DNA of 64,000 nt from Telopea speciosissima (Eukaryota > Streptophyta > Magnoliopsida > Proteales > Proteaceae): NCBI RefSeq assembly GCF_018873765.1, contig NC_057919.1, positions 64,536,984 to 64,600,983 of the forward strand, written 5' to 3'. Position numbers and translations under genes: made by a program. Positions within the stretch are counted from its first letter, which is position 1; every line of letters begins with the position of its first letter. The notes under the pieces are model-generated. The model saw only the letters and a program-made list of their open reading frames with translations. It ran no database searches and was not told where the DNA came from. Shown here one piece after another: positions 22,169-34,420 of the stretch.

Positions 22169-23289
22169 CTGAACAAAAAGAACCATCACTCAAGATCTTG
22201 AATCTTCAAAGTAAAATGCAATGGAAACTCCAGATTAAAATCCATATGCAAAGCCATTGCGCAAAACTTTCGTTCTTTCCTCCACTGGAGAAGATTAAAA
22301 CTAAGGTAAATCTAAAAAGTCTCTGAGAGAGCACCACCTCCAGAAAAGAGCATTGAGTTAATAACAAAAGAAAATGTTCATGATCACAATAGAGCAGCAA
22401 TTACTGTTATATTTCGATTCAATTTAGGCTCTCTTTGGTATCATTTGTATTTTTGTTTTCTTGACACAAAACGTTTTTGCAAGTGTTTATGGTCCTGATT
22501 GGCCCTGAGCCTGTTTTGCCATCCTGACCCTGACCTTGACCTGATACAATTGATCAGAATACAAAAAAAAAGGAGGGAGGAGGGGGATGTTTGGATATTC
22601 TAAGAAGCCAACACATGGAATCCAGAAAAATTCAAGTGCCGTAAGATCAAACAATGTATGTGATCAGATTCTCAATTATTAGAGTTAAATGGAATTAAAG
22701 AAAAAAGAAAATTTAAACCCAACAACATAAGAGTATATATGATCTACCAACACCAAACAAAGACAATTGAGATTTGATTTGCCAAAAATACAATTACACA
22801 ACCATCCCAATTGCAAAATCCAACCAAGATAAGCCAGAAATCAGACTGGAAATTAGAAACACTTTCCACAACTAGATAGCCAATTGGTGCTTCAAATGCA
22901 CCAGGATAGATTGAAAATTCTTGAGCCTAATTGATCCAAAAACATTGCAGAAAAAAAAAAATAGACAAGTCATAATGTCATAATGTCATAATGCATGGGG
23001 AGTGCAAAAACAATAAACCAAGCAGCACAGTGAAAAAGCAACACATGAGAAAAATATAACAGTATCAATCCATATACACTGGTCTTATGGTGCAAACACC
23101 ATTCAGTAATATGGACAGAAAAACAAACGATCTATACAATTTATTCAAGAGAGAAAGGGAGAAAAAGTAGAAAGGAATCAAAGCCATCACAACTCCAAAT
23201 CATTCACAATACCCCTGGAAAAACTTCGTAAACTTCAAAACATACAAAACCACCCCTAGGAAACCGAGACAAGTTTCAAAGAGGCAAGG
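22169..23289. other. Sequence upstream of the candidate exon, no gene proven
   Basis: A+T-rich with short direct repeats (CATAATGT three times near 22973-22995). It could be intron sequence of the unidentified minus-strand gene, but no second exon is supported. Confidence 0.35.
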
Positions 23290-23740
23290 TAAGAGAAGAC
23301 AAAAGCACCAAACGGAGACGGAGAAGAGGAAGGAGCCAAGAGCTTTTCAGGAAGAAATTCTGAATAAATGCATCGATATCTCAAAATGGAGTGTTCAGCC
23401 GGAGAAGAGAGGACTCGCCTTGGAACACTGTGTTCCCACCCGCTGACCAAACGGGGACGGAGAAGAGGAAGGGGGCAGAGGGTTATTGAGCCTGAGGCAG
23501 ACTCGCCGGCCACCGCCGAGCTCAAACGGAAATTCCCGCCGCTGTCGAAGATGAAGGGGGCAGGAGCGCTAGGGTTTTGTCTTCGCGTTTTCTGTTTTGA
23601 AAGAAATTATCAATCGGGAAGGGAAGGGAAGGGAAGGGGGGGGGGGGCAGGAGGTTATTGAGGCTGAGAGGCAGCGGTCGCCGCTGTCGAAGATGAAGAG
23701 GGCACGGAGCCGCAAGGGTTTTGCACATTTGCCATTGCGC
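23290..23740. repeat. GC-rich block with repeated purine-rich units
   Basis: Local duplications are visible: CAAACGGAGACGGAGAAGAG near 23309 recurs as CAAACGGGGACGGAGAAGAG near 23449, and GCCGCTGTCGAAGATGAAG occurs near 23539 and 23680. A GGGAA array and a G run lie at 23617-23647. The high GC against A+T-rich flanks suggests a promoter/first-exon region, possibly of a minus-strand gene, but this is not established. Confidence 0.4.
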
Positions 23741-23921
23741 TTTGTGTTTTGAGAGAAGTTTTCAAAATTTACACGTACCTCCTCTGAGGTAAGGCCTAAT
23801 TACAGATTTACGTGTGAGTTTTTGATATTTATGTATACCTCCCCTGCTTTCCAAAATAATTAATAAGTAAGTTCACTCGTTTAATTATTTCCTTCTTTAA
23901 TTTTGAGTTGTGTTCATAGCC

Positions 23922-24080
23922 GAATAATTATCACCTCCAATTCCTCCAATTCTTCTAATAGGGAGAATGGACCCCACCTTGGATAGTGCTTTCGGGCAGG
24001 GAGTAGGGTGGTCATTTTTACCCCCATGTAAGGAATTGGAGGAATTAAAAAGGACAACGAATTGGAGGGGATAACGATTC
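23922..24080. mobile_element. Mutator-like MITE with 10-bp target duplication
   Basis: Ends CGAATAATTATCACCTCCAA and TTGGAGGGGATAACGATTCG are inverted complements with few mismatches, and internal blocks (CCAATTCCTCCAATTC, GGAATTGGAGGAATTA) also pair. The 10-bp repeat GTTCATAGCC flanks it exactly at 23912-23921 and 24081-24090. Non-coding. Confidence 0.83.
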
Positions 24081-24090
24081 GTTCATAGCC

Positions 24091-25264
24091 CTATGTTTGC
24101 TTTGTTAATGTAAAAAGATTGTAACAATCTTCTAAGTCTCATGGAGAAGTAAAATTATTAATTTTTTTATGAATTGAAAAAATGCATTAATCATCAAGAA
24201 AATAAACATACATCATCCGACATAGATTTGGATGCTAGATTCAAGGATATATTTGCTAGCAAGATATGCTAGGTTGTGTGCTAGGTAAATATAATGTCTG
24301 GTTGTTTAATAATAGATACAAAATTACAAAAACTAAGGCTAATCTTAATATCAAAGATCAAGTGGGGGCAGGATGGTCATTATGCCCACTCTCATGTGCC
24401 TGGGTGCAGCCTACGCTGCGGCACCGAGAACAGCACCCCTTGATTGAATTAGACTCTTAAAATTGGCATATAGCTAATCCAAATCGACCATGTCCACTCT
24501 ATCCAATGGTTGAAATGGACATATCATCTTTTCATGTGACAAAATAAATATTTCGTGACACTTGAATAAATAAGAGACCTTTGTGAAAATAATAATTCTC
24601 CTTGGATCCTCAAGGCATGGTTACCATCCTTGGCTTTGGATGAGTGCTATATAACATTGAAGGTTATTTTGAACCTCCAACAAATAGGAGAAGGGAGAGA
24701 GTAATAATGACCCTAGATTCATGGGTGTTTCTTTTGAGGAAAGCTTCTGCTTTAATTTTTCTAGGGAAAAAAGTATGCGTACGATATTAATGTGCAGATT
24801 CTTGCGCACATCATTTTACATCCCACCCATAGACCCAACTATCTTTTTTCAATAAATGCCCCCTATTTAACGATACTTCACCCGCCCCTATTGGTGCAAA
24901 ACTACACCTTGGCAATTGTGGGGAACCTCTCTCGATTTTTCTATTGTGCTTGGTTGATGAAACATACTCTCTTTTTCATTTTCCTTCTACCCATTGAAGT
25001 AAACTTCTTCTCAAAACTCAATCACCATGGAACAAAAAGATAAGACAATTTAATTACAGCTATAATATGAGAAAACTAACCAAATCCTTATTAATGTGCA
25101 AGTAAAGAAGAAGAAGCCAAATCCAAATAATTACAAGTACAATTTATTATAATTTATCAGATATAGAAATGGATCTCTACTGTTTTTTTTACAATCTTTG
25201 TTGTGTTTTTCTTTCTTTTCTTTCTCACTTCAGATGAGTCCAAACAACAAGGTTTCAAGCCTGA
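24091..25264. other. Intergenic sequence
   Basis: No gene is supported. A G+C-rich stretch at 24362-24440 (GTGCAGCCTACGCTGCGGCA and neighbours) resembles one arm of the palindromic element family but has no partner arm. Confidence 0.4.
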
Positions 25265-25504
25265 CTATGTGTGATTCCATGACCCCAAGAACATAATAGT
25301 TCTAATGGGGTCTTCAGTGGTTAAGTTTGAAGCCTTTCGTCTCTCAATTCCTTGGGAAACTGAAACACTACGCTTTCCCTTCTGAGAAACATTAGTTGCC
25401 AGAGAATATATGGCAACATCATAAGCATTCTTCAGTTTCTCTCCCAGTGTCTTCTTTGCCTCATAAACCACAGAATTGTCGCTGGGGAAATGCTGTGGCT
25501 TCAT
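25265..25504 (-). CDS. Small wound-responsive (WIP/DUF3774)-like protein
   Basis: An uninterrupted 79-residue ORF starts at 25504 (MKPQHFPSDNSVVYEAKK) and ends with TEDPIRTIMFLGSWNHT. The end resembles the conserved C-terminus of plant wound-induced small proteins (the SLRTVMYLSCWG type), which is the reason for the family call; the N-terminal half is not typical, so the call is tentative. On the same strand a TATA-like TCTATAAAAG lies at 25600-25591, about 90 bp upstream of the ATG, a normal promoter distance. No introns are needed. The molecular function of this family is not defined. Confidence 0.6.
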   Translation of the reverse strand: MKPQHFPSDNSVVYEAKKTLGEKLKNAYDVAIYSLATNVSQKGKRSVSVSQGIERRKASNLTTEDPIRTIMFLGSWNHT

Positions 25505-25590
25505 CTGTTTTTTCCAACACTTAGGATTTGAGAATTGGAGAGAAAGAAAAAGAGAGATATTGGGAAGAAACGAAGGGGTTTGTGTATGTT

Positions 25591-25600
25591 CTTTTATAGA
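25591..25600 (-). promoter_or_regulatory. TATA box of the small wound-responsive-like gene
   Basis: TCTATAAAAG on the minus strand, about 90 bp before the ATG at 25504. Assigned by sequence and position only. Confidence 0.5.
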
Positions 25601-26202
25601 GAAAATTAGCTACAAACAGATTGGGTATCTATCTCTGTTTTAGTAATGGACACCAACTCATCAGCTTTAATTGCTTTGGAGAAGGATTCAACTATGCAAT
25701 AAGGTCCCCCACCTCACTAAAGCTAAATCCTTTAAAGGGAAGAAAAAATTCCCACTTGTCCAGTGGAATTTGTATTGTTCGATATGCCCATCTCAAAATC
25801 GAATTTGCTTTTGAGAGATACTATTCCAAACACTACAAAACAAATTTGATTTTGAGATGGGAAGTGTTGATCCGGAGGGAGAATAATATCTACACTTGCT
25901 TTAGGCAAAAGTTTTTATGCAAGGCCATGCAAGTGAACTATCATGTTTATGGGCGTAAGATGGGAACAAATAGGGGGTCGAAATGACTAAAAAATCTCCC
26001 TATTTGATGCATCATCGTCGGTTTCCAAAAACCCACCGTGCTTGAAAACTGTCCCCTTTTACTCTATTATGAAAATGAGATTCTCAGCAACACACTTAAC
26101 CCATGTGTCTTAATTGGAAAGTAGGGTTATTCCTCCAATTTATTGATAACCAGTCATTTATGTTGGAAATTATTGTCAGAATATTGAGAGATCAAACCTA
26201 AT

Positions 26203-26961
26203 TGTTGCCTTGATGGTAAGAAAATTTTCAAATTATCTCTTGCACTGATTCTTCTATAAACTTGTAATAGAAATATGTTAGAAAAATGGTGTGCTGAGTC
26301 GTATCACTTGACACTGTCCTTAAGACCGTAGACGCCCCCTATGATACAACCCGGAATATGCGAATCGGCCTCCAAGATAAAACAGTCTATTGGCTCCTCC
26401 AATAATCATGCACTCAACTACTAGACCCCTTCGAGTACCACAGGGCTATGCTCAAACTAAAAAGAAGAACACACACAAGAATACTATTTTCAAAACTCAA
26501 AACATTGAAGAACAAGGAGGATTCATGCAATACAAGCATATGGATAACACAAGGCAAATTCATCTCAAATGGACCTTGATTAATCCCAATAGAATCTTGA
26601 TTAATCTCAAGAGAGACTTAATCCCATCTTAAGAGGGACTTGATTCGTTGGTTCTCCTTGAAAGGGATAAGTCCTTCCCCCTATTTATATTGGTAGGATT
26701 ATGCATTGACAAGGAGGAATAACGAGAGGTCTTTAAGATGATGGATTTAATAATCCAATAACAGAATAGAGTTTCTCTTTTCTCAAGAAGCTTCAAAGGG
26801 AGATTACGTAGCAACAGAAGAACCAACATGAAGAGACATAATTGTCTCCTAAATGAACTGAAGAGATAAGTAAATAAAGAGATAAATATTAATAAAACTT
26901 ATTTTGTATTTAAATCTATTTTGAATCTTAATTTATTTTAAAACTTCATTTAAAACCAACA
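26203..26961 (-). mobile_element. Possible solo LTR
   Basis: On the minus strand the segment starts TGTTGGTTTTAAATGAAG and ends CCATCAAGGCAACA, i.e. TGTT...AACA termini, and contains a TATA-like CAATATAAATAGG near 26688-26676. No second copy, primer site or target duplication was found, so the call is based on termini and TATA only. Confidence 0.35.
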
Positions 26962-28575
26962 ATTTGAAATAATAAGGAATAACCATCACTTACATCAAGA
27001 ATGTACAAGATCATGGATAAAGGTATCGGTATCGTATATGTCAAAGAGATATATATTCTATTTAAATACAAAGAGATGAAGAAGATTCCATTGTCTATGT
27101 ATATATAACAGATGGAGAAGATTTCTCCATAATATTCTAAGACAAGATAACTAAGATACGTACAACAATAAGGAATCTATATAATTAAAAGGAAAGATTA
27201 CAATGAAAAATATGTTCAATATTTATCAATTCAGTAACAACAGTTTTTCTAAGGGTGTCAAATGGTTGGTTAGTCCAGGTATGATTGATTCTTTCAATTT
27301 TTATATGGGAAAATGTTCTCTATTGTTTTGGGGGTGGGGGGGGGGGGAAAGGGGGACGGTCTTGGCCAGACACAGTGGGGGGACGAAATGACCCCCCCAT
27401 GAAAGGCGGAACTCCCACCCCCCCGAGATATCAATGCACATTCTCATTGGTTGTCATTGTCACGTGTGTGGCCCCTGCACTCCCCCATAGAGAACACTCT
27501 CCCTATACTAAGCCAGACCAAAGCTTGAACGATGAGGTTTTCTGTCTACAATCCAAATCGAAACCAATAACTATCAGTCCAATCAATTTCAGTCTAGGAT
27601 TAACGATGATTTCTAAAAGCCAAAAAAATAAGAAATCAATAAGAAGCTCAATCACCCAGTTTTGGTTCGATTCAATCAGTTTCAATTGGTTCAATCGGTT
27701 TGGTCTCAGTTTTTCATCATCTTTTGTTGTAAACATTATTCGAATAAAAAATGGTTTGGGCATTTGAAGTAGTATAAATTATAGAATTTCTATAAGTGCA
27801 AGGAAAAGATATCAAGGATAGAGTTGCTGGATTCACCACAAACACCCAATGAACTAGGAATCGATTCTTCAGAATAGATTCTCATTTCTCAATGCATAAA
27901 TGAATTGGGAGATTTTTTCCATCACCAATGATTTCTCTTCACCCACCACTATGATCTCATCTTTAATCACACCTTCTATTAACATGAAGGCTCAAAATAC
28001 CTTTTTCAAAGTAATTAAAAAAATATAAAGAAGAAAAAAAAAAAAAAACAAATTCTTTTCATACACAATAAAGAAAGCTACACATGCTCATGCATAGAGA
28101 GTTAGAGACAATGACAAACGAGGCCCCTTTCATGCATAGTCCACATTGGAAGATCTTGTGAGGGCTTAAATATACTTTACGAAGCGATTCAATTTTGTGT
28201 ACAAATAGATCCTATGGTCTCTTACTCATATCAAATTTAAACTAAAATAGAATTTGTCAAGTGGCAAAATAAGACTTTGATAAATTAAGATTATGGTAGA
28301 GATATAGAGTGCACGTTAGTGGTTGGAATCGTAAATGTGCGTGAACATTTGGAGATGTATGTGAACACTTAGGTGTATTTGATTGAACTAAGTTCTAAAA
28401 TTTAATAGGTGACGATTCATCTTAACTATGTTCTCTCTATCCAACAGTGAAATAGTAGCATCATCTACCACTTGTCAAGAAGGTTGGGTATAGAAAACAA
28501 CTTAGTGGTCAATTTGCCATGAAAAAGGGTTTTTTTTTTTAAATTATTGATTTATCTATTGATAAAATACTATTT
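26962..28575. other. Intergenic sequence
   Basis: No gene is supported. It contains G-rich and C-rich runs at 27330-27351 and around 27394-27424 and a long poly-A stretch near 28034-28049. Confidence 0.4.
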
Positions 28576-28584
28576 TAAAAATTA

Positions 28585-30068
28585 GGGTAAATTACAGATC
28601 ACCCCCTGATTTTTAATCGAAACTCAGATTACCCCCTGATTTTTTTAAAAATTCAAATCACCCCCTGATTTAGACCACAAAATACCAAATTAGTCCCTAA
28701 TGCTAGTTTTATGTCCTTAAGTGATGATGTCACTCAGTTAAATAAATTTAAACCCCTAAACTACCCTTGACCAATGTAGATTTACTATTTTATCCTTGAA
28801 TCTAGAAACCCCAAAATCATCTTCTTCACATGACATGCAACTCAAAATCCATGAATGTTCTCCATAGAATTCTTGTGCTGTCAATTATAAATCCATGAAT
28901 GTTATTCCGAAATATTCTGAAAAGAGATCGATTAGATCTAGTGGTCTACGAGAAACTTCTGTGAAACCGCTGAATGGGTCAAGAAAATCTACAAGTTGAG
29001 ACCTTCCCATGTCTAAGAAGATCACCGAGGTACTCTAATAACGAAAATACACCGGCATTTGTCGACAACAAGGCCGGGAATAATCAGGCAGAACTATTGG
29101 TTTGCCGTAACGGAAATGATTTTTAAGATAAAGAAATATTGGAGTACAAAGGGTTTTCACGAAGGTGGCAGGAAAAGTTAATAAGGGCGTTAATGTCCAA
29201 TGAATTGGCAAAGTACAGGGAAGGCATTGAGAGAGAGATTTCTACAGGTTCTCCAGCAATGACGCCAATGGGAATGGGAGGGATGAAAAGGAGAAGCGAT
29301 CTTTGAATGATATAAGCGAAGTTGTCAATCTGCACCCCCCTGTAATTTCTCTTGATTTTCATTTTGAGACCGTTTTCATTCTTTTAAAGCCAAATCCAAC
29401 TAAGTTTATATAAACTGGATTTTTTTTTCATTTTTGTGCGGTCATTCTAATACAATTCGAGGTGGGTTTTTTAGGGTTTAAGGGTGAATAATCTGCTTTC
29501 TCTTTGATAAGAAGTCATATGTAAGCAACACTTGTCATAGAACTTGAGTTGGGTTTTGGGGGGGTTTTAAAGCTCTGCTGTGGTTTTATAGAAAACAGAG
29601 AAAGAGAGAGATAGAGAGAAGAAGCTCGTGTGTTCTTTGTTATAGCTTCAGTAGTCTTCTCCAAATATGCTGGGTTTGAACTTTGAGGACCAGAGGAATC
29701 TGTAATGGCCTTTTGATGGGCAGATTCTCCAAGAAGACATCTATCAATCTCTCATTTGGAGTTAGCTTTTAGGATTCTAGCTCCTTCCCCTGTTTTAGTT
29801 ATTCGTTTATTTTTGTTGATACGGTAGCAACAGCAGAGGAAGAAGAGGAAGAAGAATAGGAAATCATACTGGTTTTAGGTTAAAACCTTATCATTTCAAT
29901 TTTTTATTGTTTTATTTGTTTAAATCTAAAGGGTAAATATGTCATTTTAATTTTTGATTTGATATAAGTTAACACCGTTAGTGTAAAGGGGGATGGTTGA
30001 GTTTTGTCAAAAATCAGGGAATGATCTGAGTTTCGATTGAAAATCAAGGGGTGATATGTAATTTATCC
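28585..30068. mobile_element. Mutator-like element (possible Pack-MULE), 1.48 kb
   Basis: Left end GGGTAAATTACAGATCACCC and right end GGTGATATGTAATTTATCC are inverted complements, and pairing continues for about 80-90 bp (AATCGAAACTCAGATTACCC against GATCTGAGTTTCGATT). A perfect 9-bp target duplication TAAAAATTA lies at 28576-28584 and 30069-30077, diagnostic for Mutator-like elements. There is no transposase. The interior has a different character, including a possible coding fragment (29127-29306) and a promoter/5'UTR-like stretch (29480-29760), consistent with captured host sequence. Confidence 0.85.
29127..29306 (+). pseudogene. Possible captured coding fragment inside the Mutator-like element
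   Basis: Between a stop at 29124-29126 and a TGA at 29304-29306 the frame reads DKEILEYKGFSRRWQEKLIR, ALMSNELAKYREGIEREIS, then a Pro/Met/Gly-rich end MTPMGMGGMKRRSDL. The charged helical composition suggests a protein-coding origin, but I do not recognise the parent gene. An overlapping ORF exists on the other strand, so coding sense is not certain. Confidence 0.35.
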
Positions 30069-30956
30069 TAAAAATTAATACTTTTTTGGGTAGGTGGGAT
30101 TGGTGGGAATTGATATATGATACCTTTAACGAGGGAAAAAAAACTCATTTGAATAATCCAACCTTGATAAGCATATGGAGGCAGCTCATCTTATTGTATC
30201 ACGTGGAATGATAATGTGATAATTCTTACCGTTGAAACTTATTCTTTGGATTTACCACTTATCAAATTTCATAGTCTAATTCAGTTAAATACCCTCTCAT
30301 TTATTAGTAAGTATTCTATTCATAGATTAAGTAAATCGATATTCAATCGACCGATCCGTATGGACATTAGCAGGAGCTGATGTCGATTCCTAGTTGATCC
30401 TGTATCAGTGGATTGGTATGGAGCAAAGGTCAAAAGGTCAAAAATCCAATTTTTTTTTTTTTTAAATATGCGGGCAAATCCGGCCTGATACGGGCTAATC
30501 CAGATCAGTATCAGTATCGATCGAGACCAATCCTAGTACTGATTACTAAAGTCCTCATCCTATGTATGTCCATACATGCCTACAATACTCCTATAATAAC
30601 TTTTCAATCTCTCATAGTTTTCTTTTCAAATCTTTATTTTACTATTTGGCAAAATCAGTTTGGACAAAAACAGCATATGAGGTACCTCGAAATCAAATTG
30701 TAGACAAAAGTTAGGCTCATCAAATCTAACAAATAACAAATATTTGAATTGCCTTAATAAGCTTATCAGTGCGGATCCTTTGATGAGTTCTGCCGCTTTA
30801 ATAATCATAAACTTTGCCTTACATGGTTTGACCATATTTAGATTATTGGTCGCAAGGTTTAATTGGGCTCTTGAAGGGCCTATTTCCTACTTCGTTATCC
30901 TTAAATAGGAATGAATAGGCATTTATTCATAAGTCTAAGCAATCAAGGGCCAATTT

Positions 30957-31132
30957 GGATTCTCTATTGCTGAGCTGCTCGGTAAGATCGTGCTGCCCAG
31001 ACACGGTGTTGCACGTAATGTTCACCTTACTTCTGTCCAAACGCTTTGCCTAAGTGGGGATAAGGCGGTCATTGCACGCAACACCGTGTTTGGGCAGTAC
31101 GGTCCTGCCAGGCAGCTCGACAGTAGAGGATC
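30957..31132. mobile_element. Palindromic mini-element 5 (same subfamily as element 2)
   Basis: Left arm TTCTCTATTGCTGAGCTGCT and right arm GGCAGCTCGACAGTAGAGGA pair, as do CTGCCCAGACACGGTGTTGC and GCAACACCGTGTTTGGGCAG. The core carries the same AAGGCGGTCATTGC motif seen in element 2. Pairing is less perfect and no clear target duplication was found, so it looks older. Confidence 0.75.
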
Positions 31133-31172
31133 GAGATCCTTCTAAGTCGAGTTAAAATTTAAGGAGGCTCAT

Positions 31173-32514
31173 TTTTTTTTTTTTTTTGGTGAGAAAGAGG
31201 AAAAATTATATTATTTAAGGGGGTGGCAAACTAGTATAATGTTCAAACATACAAGTGGTAGATTGTTTCGCCGCTAGCAAAGCTTTTGATTTTACCCATT
31301 TTAAAATCCTATCATCAGTAAAGTTTCGAAAGAAGATATCCTTTGATATTTCCAAAATCTACAAAAAATAAGTCAGAAGCTCGTATGGTCAAGGAGATCC
31401 GGATGGAGTTGGAAGAAGTTCAGCCAAAGATTTATCAGAACACCAAACTTCATTCAGCTTCACACCTCTCTTGTTTGCCAAAATTAACCCATTAGTTATG
31501 CCAATCAACTCGGATTCCAAAAAATGAGATTTCTTAGAGAAGTCCAGAAAGAGTTTGCCACCTATCAAAATGCCAAAGACCCAACCAGAAGAGTTCAGGC
31601 CTGTGGAGTCAACCCCTACGCATAACAAAACAGGAAAGTCCAAAAAAGGTAAATCAAGCATAGAGGATAAAAACAAATTCTCGTCATTAGAGTTAGTTAC
31701 AGGAAGGGCTAACATTGGGGGCGGAGAGAGATGGAGATCTTGCAACCAGACGGAGACTTTCCTTATCAGCATCAAAGGATTAGGATTAACAAACTTAAAA
31801 GAAAAATTATTCCTAGTTTCCCAACTACAGTAGCACGTAATAATAAAAACCGAAAAAAACCAAATGAGGGTTGGTTTATCTAGCCTGCGGGAGAGAAAGG
31901 TAGAGATGCAGAAATGTTCCAAGGAGGGATGACTGAGAAACTTGGTTCTCAGACCCAGAGGACCAGCTGCCCAAATATGTTTAACCCAATCACAGGAGAT
32001 GAGATATGCGGTCTCATTACAAGTGCCACAGAAAGCACAAGTGGGGTCGACCTGAATCCATTTCAAAACAATATCCTTAACTAGAATCCCTACATTTAAT
32101 ACAAGCCAGAAAAATACCTTAAATTTCGGGAGCAAATTAAGTTTCCAAAAGAAATTCCACCAATTGACAGAAGAAAATTCATGAGAAGTGGGTTGAGAGT
32201 TGAGAAATTTAGCCGCTTTCTTAGTGCTGAAGCGGCCATCTTTGGCAAGGGTGCACCACTAGGAATCACTGCCATTAGACAAGGGTATAAGAAATATGGC
32301 ATGTGCAAATTGGGGAGCAGCCATTCTAAGTCAGTCCAAGTCCCAAGTATGACTGTTCGAGGTAAACAGAGATACCTTTTCAGGGTAGGTATGCCGAGAT
32401 GCATTCAATTGAATGGTAAATCCTAGAATGGATGGGATCCAGGGATCGGTCCAGAAATAGGTGTTTTGACTGGAACCAATCCTCCTAATACTGAAAGATC
32501 TCAAGGGACCAATG
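31173..32514 (-). pseudogene. L1-type LINE A, 5'-truncated, with perfect target duplication
   Basis: The 3' tail is the poly-T (poly-A on the minus strand) at 31172-31188. Upstream on the minus strand, 32135-31389 encodes the zf-RVT region (KFKVFFWLVLNVGILVKDIV, CAFCGTCNETAYLISCDWVK) followed by the RNase H domain (GVDSTGLNSSGWVFGILIGG, ESELIGITNGL), with a further piece at 32404-32096. The 11-bp repeat AGGAGGCTCAT at 31162-31172 and 32515-32525 bounds it exactly, as expected for target-primed reverse transcription with 5' truncation. Frameshifts make it non-functional. Confidence 0.88.
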
Positions 32515-32644
32515 AGGAGGCTCATGTAGGTAAGGTAGATTAGTCCAAAATTATCAAATTGTCTTGGAGTTTCTCAGCTGCTTTGTGTCTTACTTGGTAA
32601 ATACTATAAAAAAAAAGTATTAATAGCAACGATGTCGGGGTCCA

Positions 32645-34420
32645 AATTATTATTATTATTTTTTATGGTAAAAAGAAAAGATTAAATTAGAAAAAAGACA
32701 TATATACAGGGTTTTTAGATTGCCCAAATCTCGCTAAATTAAGGGCAATAGCCATACAAAGAGAGTCTCCCTTATTGATAAATGAGGTATTTTGAGCTAT
32801 ACTATTTATATATAACAAGTCTTTTAAAAGATTCCAAGGCCAATGAGAAGTTGGAGATGGAAGGAGATCAATGATCTGTTGATTTACGCACCAGACTTCT
32901 TTTATCATCAACCCCATACTTGAAGCATGATCGAGGCCTGTCCGAATACTGACTAATTCTGATTCCAAAGGAGTGGAAGATATGAAGTGTCCTGCTGCCA
33001 AAAGGATGAATATGCCATCTAGGAGGAGAAGATAAGACCATCCAGCCAAGTTTACTAGAGGTATCTGGTATCCGGCACAGATTAAAATAGGATAAGAAAG
33101 TTTTGGTAATGAAGAGACAACAGGAACTATAAATTCCTCCTCAATACTAATATATTTATCCTGGTATGAAATGGAAGGGGGGTTTAAATTCAAATCAACT
33201 AACCAACGCTTAACCTGGTTAATTACCTAAAGGGGATCGGGTTTTTCCGATCCACTACCTTGTTCCTGACGGCCCAAATGAAATAACACGTAATAATAAA
33301 CACTCCAAAAAACCAAGCTAAAGATCGTTTATCTACTTTACGAGAGAAAAAAGTGGTAAGGCAGAATTCTTGCAGAGAAGCATTGGCCAAAAACTCAGTT
33401 CTCAATCCAAGAGGCCCCACCACCTAGATGTGTTTAACCCAATAGTAAGAAAGAAATAGATGCCAAAAGGATTCGACACAGTTTCCACATAATACACAGG
33501 AAGGGCCGGTTTGGAACCATTTGTAAAGGGAAGCCTTGACTGGAAGACCTGCATTTAACACACACCAGAAGAATTTAAATTTGGGGTGAATCTTAGGCTG
33601 CCAAAAGAAGTTCCACCAAGAGGACAAGCAAGAATTACTATTTGTAGAAACAGAATTTAGTGACCTAGCAGCAAGTTTAGTACTAAACATACCATTCTTG
33701 GCCAAAGTACACCACCAACTGTCATCAGACAATGACAAATTTACTTTATGAATCAAAGAATAAACATTCAAAGGTAGCGAATTATTTAATACAGAAGTAT
33801 TCCAGCCAGACTCCATAGAAAAAGAATCAACTTTACTCATTCTCTTAGTCAAGAAGATCGATAATTTAGTTGAATCAAGGAGGCAGCCATGATGAGAGGC
33901 AATCCAATGATCAGTCCAGAAAAAAGTAGATTTACCATTACCAATTTTCCTGATCAAAATCCGTTCCAGGGATGGGATTATATGAGAAATGTTGTTCAAG
34001 ACCCACGACCCTTTTTTCACGGGGGTTTTAGGGTCAAAAAAGGAGAGCTTGGGAAAATACTTTGCTTTCAGGACACGAGCCCAAATCGACGAGGTATCAG
34101 TAAGTAACCTCCACCCTAATTTCATAAGCAAGGCTTTGTTGTGGTGTTCTGCCTTACGAAAACCCAAACCCCCTCGAGATTTGGAGGTGCTATCCCAAGC
34201 AATAAGAGAATTTTTTTTCTTTTTCTCAGAGTTACCCAACCAAAAATTGAGACAAATAGAATCAATATTCCGACAAATTTTTAAAGGAAACAGGAAGCAA
34301 TTCATCAAATATGTAGGGGTAGAGGCTAACACAGATTTAATTAACACATTACATCTTGCATAAGAATGAGAATAAATGGAGAGGGATCTTTGAGGAAGCA
34401 ACATAAAGAAACCCACCTAT
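32645..34420 (-). pseudogene. L1-type LINE B, truncated reverse transcriptase C-terminus to RNase H
   Basis: Minus-strand frames 34416-33424, 33423-33223 and 33193-32687 give successive parts of an L1 ORF2 C-terminus: VLASTPTYLMNCFLFPLKIC, SRGGLGFRKAEHHNKALLMK, WRLLTDTSSIWARVLKAKYF, zf-RVT (PKFKFFWCVLNAGLPVKASL, CVLCGNCVESFWHLF), then RNase H (ESELVSIRTGLDHASSMGL). The 3' end is an (ATT)n/T-rich tract near 32649-32670 on the plus strand. It is the same family as LINE A; stops and frameshifts separate the pieces. The catalytic RT motifs lie upstream of the truncation and are absent. Confidence 0.87.
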
